Shown here in pieces: positions 15,983-25,888 of a DNA stretch of 64,000 nucleotides. Within the stretch, counting starts at the first letter, position 1. Each line of letters starts with the position of its first letter. Position numbers and translations under genes: made by a program. Source of the DNA: Halomonas sp. JB37 (GTDB lineage Bacteria > Pseudomonadota > Gammaproteobacteria > Pseudomonadales > Halomonadaceae); NCBI RefSeq assembly GCF_002332255.1, contig NZ_NRGW01000001.1, positions 868,001 to 932,000 on the forward strand, given 5' to 3'. Under the pieces are notes generated by a model. It was not told the origin of the DNA and ran no database searches. It saw only the letters and a list, made by a program, of their open reading frames with translations.

Positions 15983-16984
15983 ATGAAACTAATACTAAAA
16001 AAAGTCACCCTATCCGCTGCTATCGCAATGGCCTCTTTTAGTGCAGCTCAACTTCAGGCGGCCGATTACACCTTTAGTTTTGCTCATGTACTAATTGAAG
16101 GGACACCTAACGGCCAAGCGGCACTGCAATTTAAAGAAGAGGTAGAGGAAAAATCTGACGGGCGTATTCAAATCAACGTATTACCTGCCGCTCAAGTGGG
16201 CGGCGATGTGGAAATTATCGAGCAGATTCAAATGGGGCTCGTGGATATTGGTATTCCACCAACGGCTACGTTAGGCAACTTTGAACCGCGCATGCAAATT
16301 TTGGATTTACCGTTCTTAATTGCAGATTACGACACCATGGTTACAACTCTTGATGGTGAGGTAGGCCGAGAAATTCTCGATACTTTGAGTGGCCATAATA
16401 TGATTGGCATCAACTTCTGGGGAGCAGGTTTTCGTCATATTACTAACAATGATCGCCCTATTGAAGCGCCCGAAGATATGGCAAATATTCGCATGCGCAC
16501 CATGCAAGCGCCCATCATCATCTCCACGTATCAAAACCTGGGTGCGAATGCGACCGCAATGGCTTTTACCGAGGTTTATAACGGCTTACAGCAAGGGGTA
16601 GTGTCGGGCCAGGAAAACCCACTGGCTAATATCTACACCATGCGTTTCCACGAAGTTCAGGATTACCTTTCGCTGACCAGTCATGCTTATCACGCCTATG
16701 CTGCGGTGATGAACCAGGATTCCTGGGACTCACTGCCGGAAGACCTGCAGGCGGTCATGCTGGAAGCCTTTGATAATGGTCGAGACACGTCCCGTGAGCT
16801 AACGCTGCGGGATGAAGAAACCATTATGGAAGAAATCAAAGACGAAATCGCGATTAATGAACTCACCCCAGAGCAGCGCGAAGCCTTTATTAAAGCCAGT
16901 ATGCCGGTGCACAAAGAGTATGAAGATATCGTCACGACTGAGTTGCTGCACAAAGTATATGACGCTGTTGGTATTGAGTACTGA
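15983..16984 (+). CDS. TRAP transporter substrate-binding protein (DctP family), operon 1
   Basis: 333-residue periplasmic binding protein. ATG at 15983 is chosen because AAGGTG lies seven bases upstream; GTG at 15974 is less likely. The signal peptide ends at LQA/ADYTF. The DctP landmark IRMRTMQAP includes the conserved arginine that clamps a substrate carboxylate, and QQGVVSGQENPLANIY is the usual helix and hinge. It delivers an organic acid to the membrane subunits encoded next. Confidence 0.93.
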   Translation: MKLILKKVTLSAAIAMASFSAAQLQAADYTFSFAHVLIEGTPNGQAALQFKEEVEEKSDGRIQINVLPAAQVGGDVEIIEQIQMGLVDIGIPPTATLGNFEPRMQILDLPFLIADYDTMVTTLDGEVGREILDTLSGHNMIGINFWGAGFRHITNNDRPIEAPEDMANIRMRTMQAPIIISTYQNLGANATAMAFTEVYNGLQQGVVSGQENPLANIYTMRFHEVQDYLSLTSHAYHAYAAVMNQDSWDSLPEDLQAVMLEAFDNGRDTSRELTLRDEETIMEEIKDEIAINELTPEQREAFIKASMPVHKEYEDIVTTELLHKVYDAVGIEY

Positions 16985-17045
16985 TTCTAGGATCTCCTAA
17001 AACCTAGCTCCTTTCCTTTTACCCAATTAAGGGTGCGGATGTCTC

Positions 17046-17567
17046 ATGTTCGAAGCGCTCAATAAATGTCTTGATCGCTTGGAAAGTGTGGCGATGGTCG
17101 TTTTCATGTCGATTGCGACCATCCTCACCACCATCCAAGTCGTCTATCGCTACGGCTTTAGCGGTTCGCTGTTTTGGGCTGAAGAAGTCGTTATTTACTC
17201 CATTATCTGTATGAGTTTCGTAGGAGCCAGTATGGGCGTGCGTCATGGCACGCATATTTCGGTGGATGTGATTAATGCAATTGCTTCGCCCGCCGTTAAT
17301 AGATGGCTGCATATGATCGCGGCGATCATTGGCATCATATTCGCAGGCTTTATGACCTATTACGGCTTCGTCCTCTATTTCAGTACGCTAGACCGTGGAC
17401 AGCTAACAGCGGCACTTCGCCTGCCGATGGCATGGTTTTATCTGCCTATTGGCGTATCCGGTGTTTTGCTGACTCTTCGCTATCTATGGGTCATTAATGA
17501 AGTTTGGAAAAAGCCTCCGGTAGGTCTCTCCGAAGAGCTTGTGGCCGGCTCGGATAAGCTCATTTAA
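17046..17567 (+). CDS. TRAP transporter small permease (DctQ family), operon 1
   Basis: 173 residues with four transmembrane helices, the standard DctQ architecture; VVYRYGFSGSLFWAEEV and GASMGVRHGTHISVDV are typical. It pairs with the DctM subunit 16 bp downstream and the binding protein upstream. Confidence 0.92.
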   Translation: MFEALNKCLDRLESVAMVVFMSIATILTTIQVVYRYGFSGSLFWAEEVVIYSIICMSFVGASMGVRHGTHISVDVINAIASPAVNRWLHMIAAIIGIIFAGFMTYYGFVLYFSTLDRGQLTAALRLPMAWFYLPIGVSGVLLTLRYLWVINEVWKKPPVGLSEELVAGSDKLI

Positions 17568-17583
17568 TCCCAGGAGAGCGACT

Positions 17584-18858
17584 ATGATTACTGCATTATT
17601 ACCCATCTTTTTTGCCGTGCTACTGCTTGGGTTACCTATCTTTGCTTCTTTAGCACTAGCGGTGTTTTTAGCGATCGAGTTTTTTGGCACCACCAACCCG
17701 GTCATTGTGCCGATGCGCATGTTTACCGGTATGAATAACTTCTCGCTCATGGCGATTCCGTTTTTTATTCTGGCGGCAGAGCTAATGCGCATTGGTGGAC
17801 TTTCAGATCGGTTGATCAATTTAGCCAAAGCGTTAGTCGGATGGGTGCCCGGCGGTTTAGCAGCGGCTACCGTGCTTTCATGCTTATTCTTCGGTGCCAT
17901 TTCCGGCTCAAGCCCCGCAACGGTGGTGGCGATTGGCTCGATTATGTTTCCGGCGCTGGTAGCGGCTGGCTACGATAAACGCTTTGCGATTGGTTTGATT
18001 GCCACCGCCGGTACGTTAGGGCCGATTGTGCCGCCGAGTATTGCGCTGATTATCTATGGCTCTGTAACCGGAACTTCGGTTGGTCGTCTGTTCGCGGCAG
18101 GTTTACTACCGGCCATTGTCATTGCCTCTATTCTGATTGCCTACTGCATTGTATTTAGCAGCATCAAAGGCTATGAGCGCTCCTCATTTCCGACACTGCG
18201 TCAAATTTTGGCGGCTTTTAAAGACGCCGCTTGGGGGCTGGGTCTGCCGGTGATCTTGCTGGGTGGTATCTACAGCGGAGTCTTTACCCCCACGGAGTCG
18301 GCAGCCGTTGCCTGCATATATGGGCTGTTTGTTGGCATGGTGGTGTATCGCACGATCAATGTCATGGAGCTGATGGGTACGCTGAGAAGTTCAGGGCTGA
18401 TTTCCGCCACGCTGCTGCTGATTACTGCGGGTGCCTCCGCTTTTTCTTGGCTGCTCGCCATTACCGGCACCCCGAGCCAACTGGCGGGGCAAGTGTTGTC
18501 TTGGACAGATGATCCGTTTCAGGTCATGGCGCTCTTTAACGTCGTGATGATTATTGCTGGTTTTTTCCTCGATAGCGCTTCAGCGATCATCGTGCTCTCA
18601 CCGCTACTGCAGCCTATCGCCGCGCAAGTTGGCGTCGATCCGGTTCATTTCGGCATTATCACGTTAATCAATTTCTCGGTGGGCATGATTACACCACCGG
18701 TAGGGCTGAACCTGTTTGTCGCCATGGCAATCTCCAAAATGTCACTTCAGGAAGTATTTAAGGCCTGCTTGCCGCTCATTGGTTTGATGCTAATCGCGCT
18801 GATCATTATCACTTATATACCCTGGTTAAGTACCTGGCTGCCATCGCTAATTTATTAA
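17584..18858 (+). CDS. TRAP transporter large permease (DctM family), operon 1
   Basis: 424 residues, about twelve helices, sodium-driven transport subunit. The frame extends to 17539, but ATG at 17584 has AGGAGAG just upstream and gives the usual N-terminus (MITALLPIFFAVLLLGLPI). FAHT-type landmarks include FGAISGSSPATVVAIGSIMFP and TPPVGLNLFVA. Its electrochemical coupling to sodium suits a halophile. Confidence 0.94.
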   Translation: MITALLPIFFAVLLLGLPIFASLALAVFLAIEFFGTTNPVIVPMRMFTGMNNFSLMAIPFFILAAELMRIGGLSDRLINLAKALVGWVPGGLAAATVLSCLFFGAISGSSPATVVAIGSIMFPALVAAGYDKRFAIGLIATAGTLGPIVPPSIALIIYGSVTGTSVGRLFAAGLLPAIVIASILIAYCIVFSSIKGYERSSFPTLRQILAAFKDAAWGLGLPVILLGGIYSGVFTPTESAAVACIYGLFVGMVVYRTINVMELMGTLRSSGLISATLLLITAGASAFSWLLAITGTPSQLAGQVLSWTDDPFQVMALFNVVMIIAGFFLDSASAIIVLSPLLQPIAAQVGVDPVHFGIITLINFSVGMITPPVGLNLFVAMAISKMSLQEVFKACLPLIGLMLIALIIITYIPWLSTWLPSLIY

Positions 18859-18898
18859 TTAATAGCGTGAATACGTTAATCAATAAGGACAACGCACA

Positions 18899-19366
18899 AT
18901 GAGTAAAACAATTGAACAAGCGGTGGCGGAGCAGGGCCTTACGCTTCCCGCGATTCCAAAACCGCGTGGCATGTTTTTGCCTTGGTCTCAGTTGGGCAGT
19001 CAGCTGTTTTTAGCCGGACAAATTTGTGAGCGCGGAGGTGATGTTCTCTATTCGGGAAAGGTGGGCGCTGAGTTTGACCTTGAAACCGGTAAGCTAGCAG
19101 CCCAAGCATGTGCTTTAAATCTGTTGGCATCACTTAGCGATGCACTTGAGGGTGACTTCTCTAGAGTGGTGCGCTGCGTACGCATGAATGGCTTCGTCAA
19201 TGTGGCGCCGGGCTTTCACGATGTACCGCTGGTTATCAACGGTGCCTCGGAGCTATTTGTCGCGCTGTTTGGCGAGGCTGGGCGACACGCCAGAACAGCC
19301 ATTGGGGTAGCTACTCTACCTGGCAATGCTGCAGTGGAAGTCGAAGCGATTTTTGAAGTAAGTTAG
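18899..19366 (+). CDS. RidA/YjgF-family protein (long form)
   Basis: 155 residues, longer than RidA itself (about 128) but with its C-terminal signature: HARTAIGVATLPGNAAVEVEAIF keeps the arginine used by RidA to bind 2-aminoacrylate/imine carboxylates. Members hydrolyse reactive enamine/imine intermediates or act as amidohydrolases in catabolic operons. Placement between a TRAP transporter and an amidase suggests a step in degrading a nitrogen-containing acid. Confidence 0.85.
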   Translation: MSKTIEQAVAEQGLTLPAIPKPRGMFLPWSQLGSQLFLAGQICERGGDVLYSGKVGAEFDLETGKLAAQACALNLLASLSDALEGDFSRVVRCVRMNGFVNVAPGFHDVPLVINGASELFVALFGEAGRHARTAIGVATLPGNAAVEVEAIFEVS

Positions 19367-19390
19367 ACACCGGATGGAGGTACGTGACGT

Positions 19391-20806
19391 ATGCAGGATT
19401 CACCGATATTTCTACCTTTGCGTGAGCAGCATGCTCGCTTGCGAGCGGGTACGTTAACCGCCACTACACTTGCCGAGGCATCGATAGCTGCTTATCAACA
19501 GCGCGGCAAACATGATCATGCTTACCTCACCTGGAACGGTGAACAAACGCTAGCGATGGCCAAAGCCTCTGATACTGTGCTCGCCCAAGGTGGTGATGTC
19601 GGTGCGCTGATGGGGATAGCGGTCTCGATCAAGGATATTTACGCAGTGCCTGGATTGCCCACTTATGCGGGTTCTTCTCAGCGACTGCCGAAACGTTGGG
19701 AGTCTGCTGGGCCTGTAGTGAGTGCTTTACTGAAACAGTTACCTTCCGTGATGGGTAAAACCCACTCCGTTGAGTTTGCTTTTGGTGGGCTGGGCACGAA
19801 TGCTCACTGGGGAACGCCGCGTAATCCCTGGGATATTGGTCAGCATCGAGTGCCTGGCGGTTCGAGCTCCGGAGCGGGTGTTTCGCTGGTGAGTGGCACT
19901 GCTAGCCTGGCGCTGGGCACTGACACTGCTGGGTCAGTGCGCATTCCTGCGTCGATGACCGGCGTCGTCGGGTTGAAAACCACCGCCGGGCGCTGGTCGA
20001 CCCAACAAATTGTGCCACTCTCTACCACGCTGGATACCCCAGGCCTGCTGGCGCTGCGGGTGGATGACCTGGCCTTTGCGTTTGATGGACTGGATGGTCA
20101 GTTGGGTGATGGCGCGCGAGGTGGCAACGATGACCGAATACCGGCTATCCCAGTGCTTGCGGACCTCACCTTTGGCGTGCCGGAAACGTTTTTCTGGGAT
20201 GACTGTAGTCCAGGCATTGCAGAAACCGTTCGCGCGGCTATAAAACAGCTGGAAGGCGCCGGAGCAAGGATAGTGACGTTGGAATTGCCAGGCATCGAAG
20301 AAGCGTATGAACTCTTCAAACTGGGCGGTGTAGCCGCCGCTGAGCTGGCAGCATTTCTAAAAACCGCACTACCCGAGATGATTGCTTCTCTTGACCCTAA
20401 TGTGGCTGCCCGTATCGCAGCGGCTGATGATATGCCTGCCTGGGAGTACGTGCGTCGTCGTACGGTGCTGGATTCGCTCTATCAATCCGCCGCCGCTCGC
20501 ATGGCGGATGTGGATGCCGTGCTTACCCCTACAGTGGCCATTACCCCGCCCACTATTGAGAGCCTGCAGCCGGAAGGTGCTTATTCAAAAGCCAATATGC
20601 ATGCCCTTCGAAATACGGTGATCGCTAACTTTCTGGGTCTATGTGCGCTAACGCTGCCGGTGGGAAAAGATGCTGCAAGCATGCCCGTTGGCCTGCAAGT
20701 GCTAGGCGGCCCATGGCAAGATGCCAAGCTGCTGGCGATTGGCCAGACAATTGAAAATGAGCTGGGCACGGGGTTGGATATTCTTGGTCACCCTCCAATG
20801 TTGTAA
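19391..20806 (+). CDS. amidase-signature enzyme, operon 1
   Basis: 471 residues of the amidase signature family. The Ser-cisSer-Lys catalytic set is present: K81 in SIKDIYAVPG, the cis-serine in GGSSSGAG (about 158-160) and nucleophile S182 in GTDTAGSVRIPAS. It hydrolyses a carboxamide to acid plus ammonia. It is the last gene of the operon that begins with asparaginase, 24 bp after the RidA-like gene, and converges with the LacI-type regulator. Confidence 0.92.
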   Translation: MQDSPIFLPLREQHARLRAGTLTATTLAEASIAAYQQRGKHDHAYLTWNGEQTLAMAKASDTVLAQGGDVGALMGIAVSIKDIYAVPGLPTYAGSSQRLPKRWESAGPVVSALLKQLPSVMGKTHSVEFAFGGLGTNAHWGTPRNPWDIGQHRVPGGSSSGAGVSLVSGTASLALGTDTAGSVRIPASMTGVVGLKTTAGRWSTQQIVPLSTTLDTPGLLALRVDDLAFAFDGLDGQLGDGARGGNDDRIPAIPVLADLTFGVPETFFWDDCSPGIAETVRAAIKQLEGAGARIVTLELPGIEEAYELFKLGGVAAAELAAFLKTALPEMIASLDPNVAARIAAADDMPAWEYVRRRTVLDSLYQSAAARMADVDAVLTPTVAITPPTIESLQPEGAYSKANMHALRNTVIANFLGLCALTLPVGKDAASMPVGLQVLGGPWQDAKLLAIGQTIENELGTGLDILGHPPML

Positions 20807-20818
20807 CTGAGTGCAATG

Positions 20819-21853
20819 CTAAGTACTGCCACCCGCCTGGAGGGTAAAACCAACATCATGCTGGCGGTGTTCAACGGCTTTGCCGCTGAGCCGCTGTATT
20901 AAGGTGCTGGCGGCTAGGCGGCCTATCTCTTCTCTGGGTGAGAGAATAGTGGTGAGCTGTGGCGTTACGTGTTGACCAAGCGGCAAACCATTGAATCCGG
21001 CAATGGCGATATCTTCTGGCACCCTTAGGCCTTGGCGCTGGGCGGCCAGCAACGCGCCTGCGGCCAAATCGTCGTTAGCGAAGTGGATGGCTTGGGTTTG
21101 CGGGTAGTGTGCCAGCACCTGGGCTAGGCCTTCCGCGCCAGCCTGCAGGCTGCCCAGCGTGTTTAACTCTACCAGCGGTGCTGCAAGTCTGTTCGCTTGC
21201 AGCACCGCTTTATGCCCTTCAAAGCGCATGCCTGCGCGATAATCCTGAGACAGGCGAGCACCGACATAAACAATATGGCGATAGCCTTTTTTAATAAGAT
21301 GGCTAGCCATGCAGCGCCCTGCGGTCACATGGTCGAGCCCAACGTTAAGATCCATCGCTTGACCCAGCTCCATCACCTCCATAATGGGATGGTTCCAGTT
21401 GGCGAGCAGCGTATGACATGCTTGGTTATGGCGTAGGCCTGCGGTCACTAGTGCCGAGCATGACCAGCCCAAAAAAGTGCGCACCAGCTGATATTCACGA
21501 TCCAGGTCGTAATCGGTATTGCCGAGCAGGATTTGGTAGCCCTGTGCCTCTAACGTTTCTTGAAGCCCCTGAATAACCTCAACAAACACAGTGTTAACCA
21601 GCGAAGGCACAATGACCGCAACCAGCCGTGAGCGGGAGGAGGCTAAGCTGCCTGCAATGAGATTTGGGACATAACCTAAACGCTCTACCGCGGTATGAAC
21701 GCTGTGCCGAGCGCGGTCGCTAACCTTATCGGGATGATTCAGCGCTCGTGAGGCGGTAATCGGTGATACGCCGGCCGCCTCTGCCACTTGGCTAAGCGTG
21801 ACCTGATCGGAGCGGCGGCGTTGTTTAGTGCCGCTAATAGGCTCTTTAGACAT
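20819..21853 (-). CDS. LacI-family transcriptional regulator
   Basis: 344 residues from ATG at 21853 (an ATG at 21871 is possible; a longer frame to 22027 runs through the divergent gene and is rejected). The LacI helix-turn-helix and hinge are clear: VTLSQVAEAAGVSPITASRALNHPDKVSD...VERLGYVPNLIAGSLAS, of the GntR (gluconate) subtype. It is divergent from the acid-sugar operon and separated by 133 bp that contain a central-CG palindrome, so it probably controls that operon. Confidence 0.92.
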   Translation of the reverse strand: MSKEPISGTKQRRRSDQVTLSQVAEAAGVSPITASRALNHPDKVSDRARHSVHTAVERLGYVPNLIAGSLASSRSRLVAVIVPSLVNTVFVEVIQGLQETLEAQGYQILLGNTDYDLDREYQLVRTFLGWSCSALVTAGLRHNQACHTLLANWNHPIMEVMELGQAMDLNVGLDHVTAGRCMASHLIKKGYRHIVYVGARLSQDYRAGMRFEGHKAVLQANRLAAPLVELNTLGSLQAGAEGLAQVLAHYPQTQAIHFANDDLAAGALLAAQRQGLRVPEDIAIAGFNGLPLGQHVTPQLTTILSPREEIGRLAASTLIQRLSGKAVEHRQHDVGFTLQAGGST

Positions 21854-21909
21854 TGGTCGCGCATCTCTCATGTTCAGCTTGTCGATACGCAAAGAATAAT
21901 CTAGAAAGG

Positions 21910-21925
21910 ATGGTAGCGCTATCAT
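21910..21925. promoter_or_regulatory. LacI-type operator candidate
   Basis: ATGGTAGCGCTATCAT is a 16-bp inverted repeat with one mismatched pair and a central CG, the form expected for LacI-family operators. It lies between the LacI regulator and the divergent ltnD-like gene. Confidence 0.65.
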
Positions 21926-21986
21926 TCGCAGCACTGCTATAGCCAGTAAAGCGACAGCCAATACAACCGCAGCGAGGTATCGCCAG

Positions 21987-22919
21987 GTGAGTGAACGTAG
22001 CCAACAAGCCCTTCGAATCGGGGTCATAGGCCTAGGCGTTATGGGGATGGGAACCGCTACCGCCTTGCTTCAACGTGGGCTTAATGTGACAGGCTGTGAT
22101 ATTTCGCAGGCAGCCCGCGAAGCCTTCACGGCAGAGGGTGGCAAAAGCGTTGCAACGCCTGCAGAGCTTGCCGACTGCCATATTGTGCTGGTGGTAGTTG
22201 TTAACGGCGGCCAAGTTGAGCAAGTGTTGTTTGGTGAGCAGGGAGTCGTCGGCCATTTGGCACCGGACAGCCTCGTTATGCAGTGCGCGACGGTGGCGCC
22301 TAGCCAAGCAAAGCAGCTTGGCGAGCGCTTAGCGGCGGAAGGCTTAATGATGCTTGATGCACCCATTAGCGGCGGGGCGGCTAAAGCGAAAAGCGGTGAC
22401 TTATCAGTGATGGCGTCCGGTTCGCCCGAGGCTTTCAGCTACGCTCAGCCTGTGCTTGATGCCATGGCAGCCAAAGTCTATCGCCTAGGCGATGCGCCGG
22501 GCGTTGGTTCTAGTATGAAGCTTGTGAATCAACTGCTGGCCGGGGTGCATATTGCCACCGCTGCTGAAGCGATGGCGCTAGGTATTCGTATGGGACTCGA
22601 TCCAGAAGTGATTTTTGACGTCATTAGCCATTCGGCAGGCAACTCTTGGATGTTTGAAAATCGCGTGCCGCATATTCTAAGCGGTGACTATACGCCGCTT
22701 TCAGCGGTGGATATTTTCGTTAAAGATCTCAATATCGTGCATCAAACCGGGCGGGAACTAGCGCTAACAACGCCGATCGCAGCTAGCGCGCTGCAGCTGT
22801 TTACCGCTGCTAGCGGCGCGGGTTTTGGACGTGAAGACGATTCAGCGGTGATAAAAGTTTATCAGCGTTTATCGGGCATCACGTTACCTGAAGCGGCTAA
22901 CGATGCCTGCGGAGGCTGA
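21987..22919 (+). CDS. ltnD: L-threonate dehydrogenase-like beta-hydroxyacid dehydrogenase
   Basis: 310 residues starting at GTG with AGGT upstream. The NAD-binding motif is [14 protein letters not shown] (about 11-24); [14 protein letters not shown] is the substrate loop and [12 protein letters not shown] carries the catalytic lysine. This family includes LtnD, GarR and 3-hydroxyisobutyrate dehydrogenase; the neighbouring otnI- and denD-like genes favour a four-carbon acid sugar such as L-threonate. The exact substrate is inferred. Confidence 0.82.
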   Translation: MSERSQQALRIGVIGLGVMGMGTATALLQRGLNVTGCDISQAAREAFTAEGGKSVATPAELADCHIVLVVVVNGGQVEQVLFGEQGVVGHLAPDSLVMQCATVAPSQAKQLGERLAAEGLMMLDAPISGGAAKAKSGDLSVMASGSPEAFSYAQPVLDAMAAKVYRLGDAPGVGSSMKLVNQLLAGVHIATAAEAMALGIRMGLDPEVIFDVISHSAGNSWMFENRVPHILSGDYTPLSAVDIFVKDLNIVHQTGRELALTTPIAASALQLFTAASGAGFGREDDSAVIKVYQRLSGITLPEAANDACGG

Positions 22920-22968
22920 GAACAATGCCGCCCATCAAAAGAGCGCCGCTATTAAAAAGAGCACTGCG

Positions 22969-23766
22969 ATGATTCGACTAGCCGCTAACCTCAGCATGCT
23001 GTTTAACGAGCACGCCTTTATAGACCGCTTTGCGGCTGCCGCAGAGGCAGGCTTTAAGGGCGTGGAGTACCTGTTTCCGTATGCGTTTGCTGCGGAAGAA
23101 TTACGCCATGCGCTGGCAGAAGCGCAGTTGGAGCAGGTGCTGTTCAACCTGCCGCCAGGTGATTGGGACGCGGGTGAAAGAGGCTTGGCGAGCCTACCGG
23201 GGCGCGAAGGTGAATTTCGTGACTCGTTAATTGAGGGCCTACGCTACGCTGAAACGCTTAACTGCCCGCGGATACATGCCATAGCAGGGCTGCTACCGCA
23301 GGGCGCCGATGCCGATACCGTGGCTGAGCATCACGCGATCTATATCAGCAATTTGCGCTATGCGGCGCGCGAGGCGGCGAAAGTCGGCCGAGATATCCTG
23401 ATCGAGCCCATCAATACTCGCGATATGCCCGGCTTTTTTCTGTCTCGCCAAGCCCAGGCCATGGCGGTACTCGAAGAGGTCGGGGCGGATAATGTGAAGC
23501 TCCAATTTGACCTTTATCACTGCCAGATTATGGATGGTGATTTGCTACGTCATCTTGAGCGCCAGTTTAGCGCCATCGGCCATATTCAGATTGCGGGCGT
23601 GCCAACGCGCCACGAGCCTGACGTTGGGGAAGTACATTATCCTGCCCTTTTTGAGCGCATGGGCACCTTGGGCTATAGCGGCTGGGTCGGCTGCGAGTAT
23701 CGTCCGCAGGCGGAAACCCGCGCAGGCTTAGGCTGGGGTAAGCCGTGGGGTTTAACGGATCGCTGA
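22969..23766 (+). CDS. otnI: 2-oxo-tetronate / hydroxypyruvate isomerase (OtnI/Hyi family)
   Basis: 265 residues from ATG at 22969; a longer frame reaches back to 22903 but overlaps the previous gene. It is a TIM-barrel enzyme of the AP-endonuclease-2/hydroxypyruvate-isomerase family with metal-ligand-type residues in [24 protein letters not shown] and GCEYRP. In the known threonate/erythronate pathway OtnI isomerises 2-oxo to 3-oxo-tetronate (before or after phosphorylation, depending on the route). It follows the dehydrogenase by 49 bp. Confidence 0.85.
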   Translation: MIRLAANLSMLFNEHAFIDRFAAAAEAGFKGVEYLFPYAFAAEELRHALAEAQLEQVLFNLPPGDWDAGERGLASLPGREGEFRDSLIEGLRYAETLNCPRIHAIAGLLPQGADADTVAEHHAIYISNLRYAAREAAKVGRDILIEPINTRDMPGFFLSRQAQAMAVLEEVGADNVKLQFDLYHCQIMDGDLLRHLERQFSAIGHIQIAGVPTRHEPDVGEVHYPALFERMGTLGYSGWVGCEYRPQAETRAGLGWGKPWGLTDR

Positions 23767-23816
23767 GCTATCTTCAGCTGAAGACACAATAACAATTGCC
23801 ACATAGGATCGACACA

Positions 23817-24779
23817 ATGCATATCGCTATTACCGGGGCGGCTGGCTTTCTCGGCCAGCGCTTAGTCCAGCAATTACTGGCGCGAGGCGAGCTTCGTCAG
23901 CAGCCTATCACCCGGCTAACGCTGATTGACCAAGTTGAGGCGCCGCAGCCATCACAAAGCAATGTCTCGGTGACATCGCTGGCAATCGACATTACTAAGC
24001 TCGGTGCGCTGGATAGCGTGCTGGATCAACGCCCTGACGTTATTTATCACTTGGCCGCGGTGGTGAGCTCCGCGGCCGAGGCAGATTTTGACCTGGGGAT
24101 GCTGGTCAATTTTGATGCCACGCGAGCGCTACTAGAAGGTTGCCGTGCCCGTGAGCTGAGCAATACCCGCTTGATCATGGCAAGCTCCGTGGCTGCTTAT
24201 GGCGGTGATTTGCCCGACGTACTTGATGACATGACTGCCTTGCAGCCGCAAACGTCTTACGGCACGCAAAAGGCAATGTGTGAGTTGTTAATTAACGACT
24301 ACAGCCGTCGTGGGTTTATTGATGGCCTCGCGCTGCGCCTGCCAACGATTGTGATTCGCCCTGGGCGGCCTAATGCAGCGGCCTCAAGCTTTGCCTCAAG
24401 TATTCTGCGTGAACCTTTGAATGGTGAGAAGGCCGTTTGCCCTGTCTCGATCAACCAGCCGCTGTTCGTGATGTCGCCGGATAAGGTGATTGATGCGCTG
24501 ATACACGGGGCCGATATTGCTCAAGAAGTGCTCGGTAAATTTCGTGCTTTTATCCTGCCGGGTATCACCACCCATGTCGCTGAGATGCTGGATGCTTTGC
24601 AGGAGGTTGCCGGGCCAGAGGCGGTCGCGCTGGTACATCATGAGCAGGACCCTCGCATCGAGCCCTTAGTGGCGAGCTGGCCCGCCCGCTTTGAAACCGA
24701 GAAGGCTACTCAGCTTGGATTTGTCGGAGATCGTGATTTTCGGCAGATTGTTGATGCCTATGTGGCCGAGTATCACTGA
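23817..24779 (+). CDS. denD: D-erythronate dehydrogenase-like NAD-dependent epimerase/dehydratase-family protein
   Basis: 320 residues from ATG at 23817 (AGGAT upstream). It is an extended SDR enzyme: GAAGFLGQRL Rossmann motif near residue 7, ASSVAAYGG with the catalytic serine, and YGTQKAMCELL with the Tyr-x3-Lys pair. DenD oxidises D-erythronate to 2-oxo-erythronate; the ltnD-otnI neighbourhood supports this role, but family members also act on other sugars and acids. Confidence 0.8.
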   Translation: MHIAITGAAGFLGQRLVQQLLARGELRQQPITRLTLIDQVEAPQPSQSNVSVTSLAIDITKLGALDSVLDQRPDVIYHLAAVVSSAAEADFDLGMLVNFDATRALLEGCRARELSNTRLIMASSVAAYGGDLPDVLDDMTALQPQTSYGTQKAMCELLINDYSRRGFIDGLALRLPTIVIRPGRPNAAASSFASSILREPLNGEKAVCPVSINQPLFVMSPDKVIDALIHGADIAQEVLGKFRAFILPGITTHVAEMLDALQEVAGPEAVALVHHEQDPRIEPLVASWPARFETEKATQLGFVGDRDFRQIVDAYVAEYH

Positions 24780-24829
24780 TGTCGCTATTTCTAGATGCCA
24801 CGACGCCTAGTTGATGGGCGAGCAATAAG

Positions 24830-24845
24830 GGGAGCCAAGGCTCCC
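24830..24845 (+). other. short hairpin between denD-like and TRAP genes
   Basis: GGGAGCC-AA-GGCTCCC forms a 7-bp perfect stem 38 bp before the dctP start. No T-run follows, so it is more likely an mRNA processing or stability element than a terminator. Confidence 0.35.
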
Positions 24846-24883
24846 GTCATCCTAACTAATAAATACAACGAAGGAGCATCACC

Positions 24884-25879
24884 ATGACCACTCATTTCAC
24901 TCAACGCACGCTCGTAACGGCCATTAGTACCGCTATCGCTCTGACGGGGCTTGCGTTTCAAGCCCAGGCGGCCACGGAAGTCAGCGTGGGCTACGCAATC
25001 TCCAGTAACTCTCACTACGGTGCTGGCTCGCGCGCTTTTAAAGAAACGTTAGAGCGCCTCTCTGATGGTGAATTTACCGTGTCGGATCATCCTAGCGGCT
25101 CACTCGGCGGAGAGCGCGCCATGATTGAGGGGCTGCAGATTGGTACCGTCGATGTCGTGATCACCTCCACCGGGCCGCTGGGGAACTTTGTTCCGGAGAC
25201 CTATGTGCTTGATCTGCCGTTCTTGTTCACCAGCTACGAGCAGGCGCGCTGTGTGCTTGATGGCGAGATCGGCCAGGAGCTGCTGGATAAAATGGGTGAG
25301 CACGATTTGGTTGGCCTGTCCTGGTCGGAAAACGGTTTCCGTCATATCACCAATAGCCAGCGTGCCATCGCAGCACCTGAGGACGTTAGCGGCCTGAAGA
25401 TTCGCACCATGGAGAACCGTATCCACCAGCAGGCGTTTGAAGGATTAGGCGCAAGCCCTACGCCGATGGCCATGCCTGAGCTGTTCACCGCGCTGCAACA
25501 GGGCACGGTCGATGGCCAAGAAAACCCGATTGCGGTCATTGTTGCTGCGAACCTTTACGAAGTGCAGGACCAGCTGTCTTTGACGGGACATGTTTACTCG
25601 CCCGCGATTTTGCTGGGCTCCCCCGTGCTACTTGATGGGCTGAGCGATGAAGAGCGAGAGTGGTTTGACGAGGCCGCTCAAGCCGCCACCGATGCTACTC
25701 GCGCTGAGGTGTCGCGGTTAGAGGAAGAGGGTGTCGCGTTTCTACAAGAACACGGTATGACAGTGACGGACAATATTGATCCAGCGCCTTTCCAAGAGGC
25801 TGTGGAGGATGTCTACGCCCGTTTTATTGAGCAATACGGCGACGAGATGCTAGAGCGCATTCGTAACAGCAGCTGCTGA
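24884..25879 (+). CDS. TRAP transporter substrate-binding protein (DctP family), operon 2
   Basis: 331 residues; signal peptide ends at FQAQA/ATEV. The conserved arginine motif LKIRTMENR and the QQGTVDGQENPIAV stretch identify a DctP protein. RBS AAGGAG precedes it. It belongs with acid-sugar enzymes, so its ligand is probably a small hydroxy acid. It is clearly paralogous to the operon-1 protein. Confidence 0.93.
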   Translation: MTTHFTQRTLVTAISTAIALTGLAFQAQAATEVSVGYAISSNSHYGAGSRAFKETLERLSDGEFTVSDHPSGSLGGERAMIEGLQIGTVDVVITSTGPLGNFVPETYVLDLPFLFTSYEQARCVLDGEIGQELLDKMGEHDLVGLSWSENGFRHITNSQRAIAAPEDVSGLKIRTMENRIHQQAFEGLGASPTPMAMPELFTALQQGTVDGQENPIAVIVAANLYEVQDQLSLTGHVYSPAILLGSPVLLDGLSDEEREWFDEAAQAATDATRAEVSRLEEEGVAFLQEHGMTVTDNIDPAPFQEAVEDVYARFIEQYGDEMLERIRNSSC

Positions 25880-25888
25880 ACCCATCCC

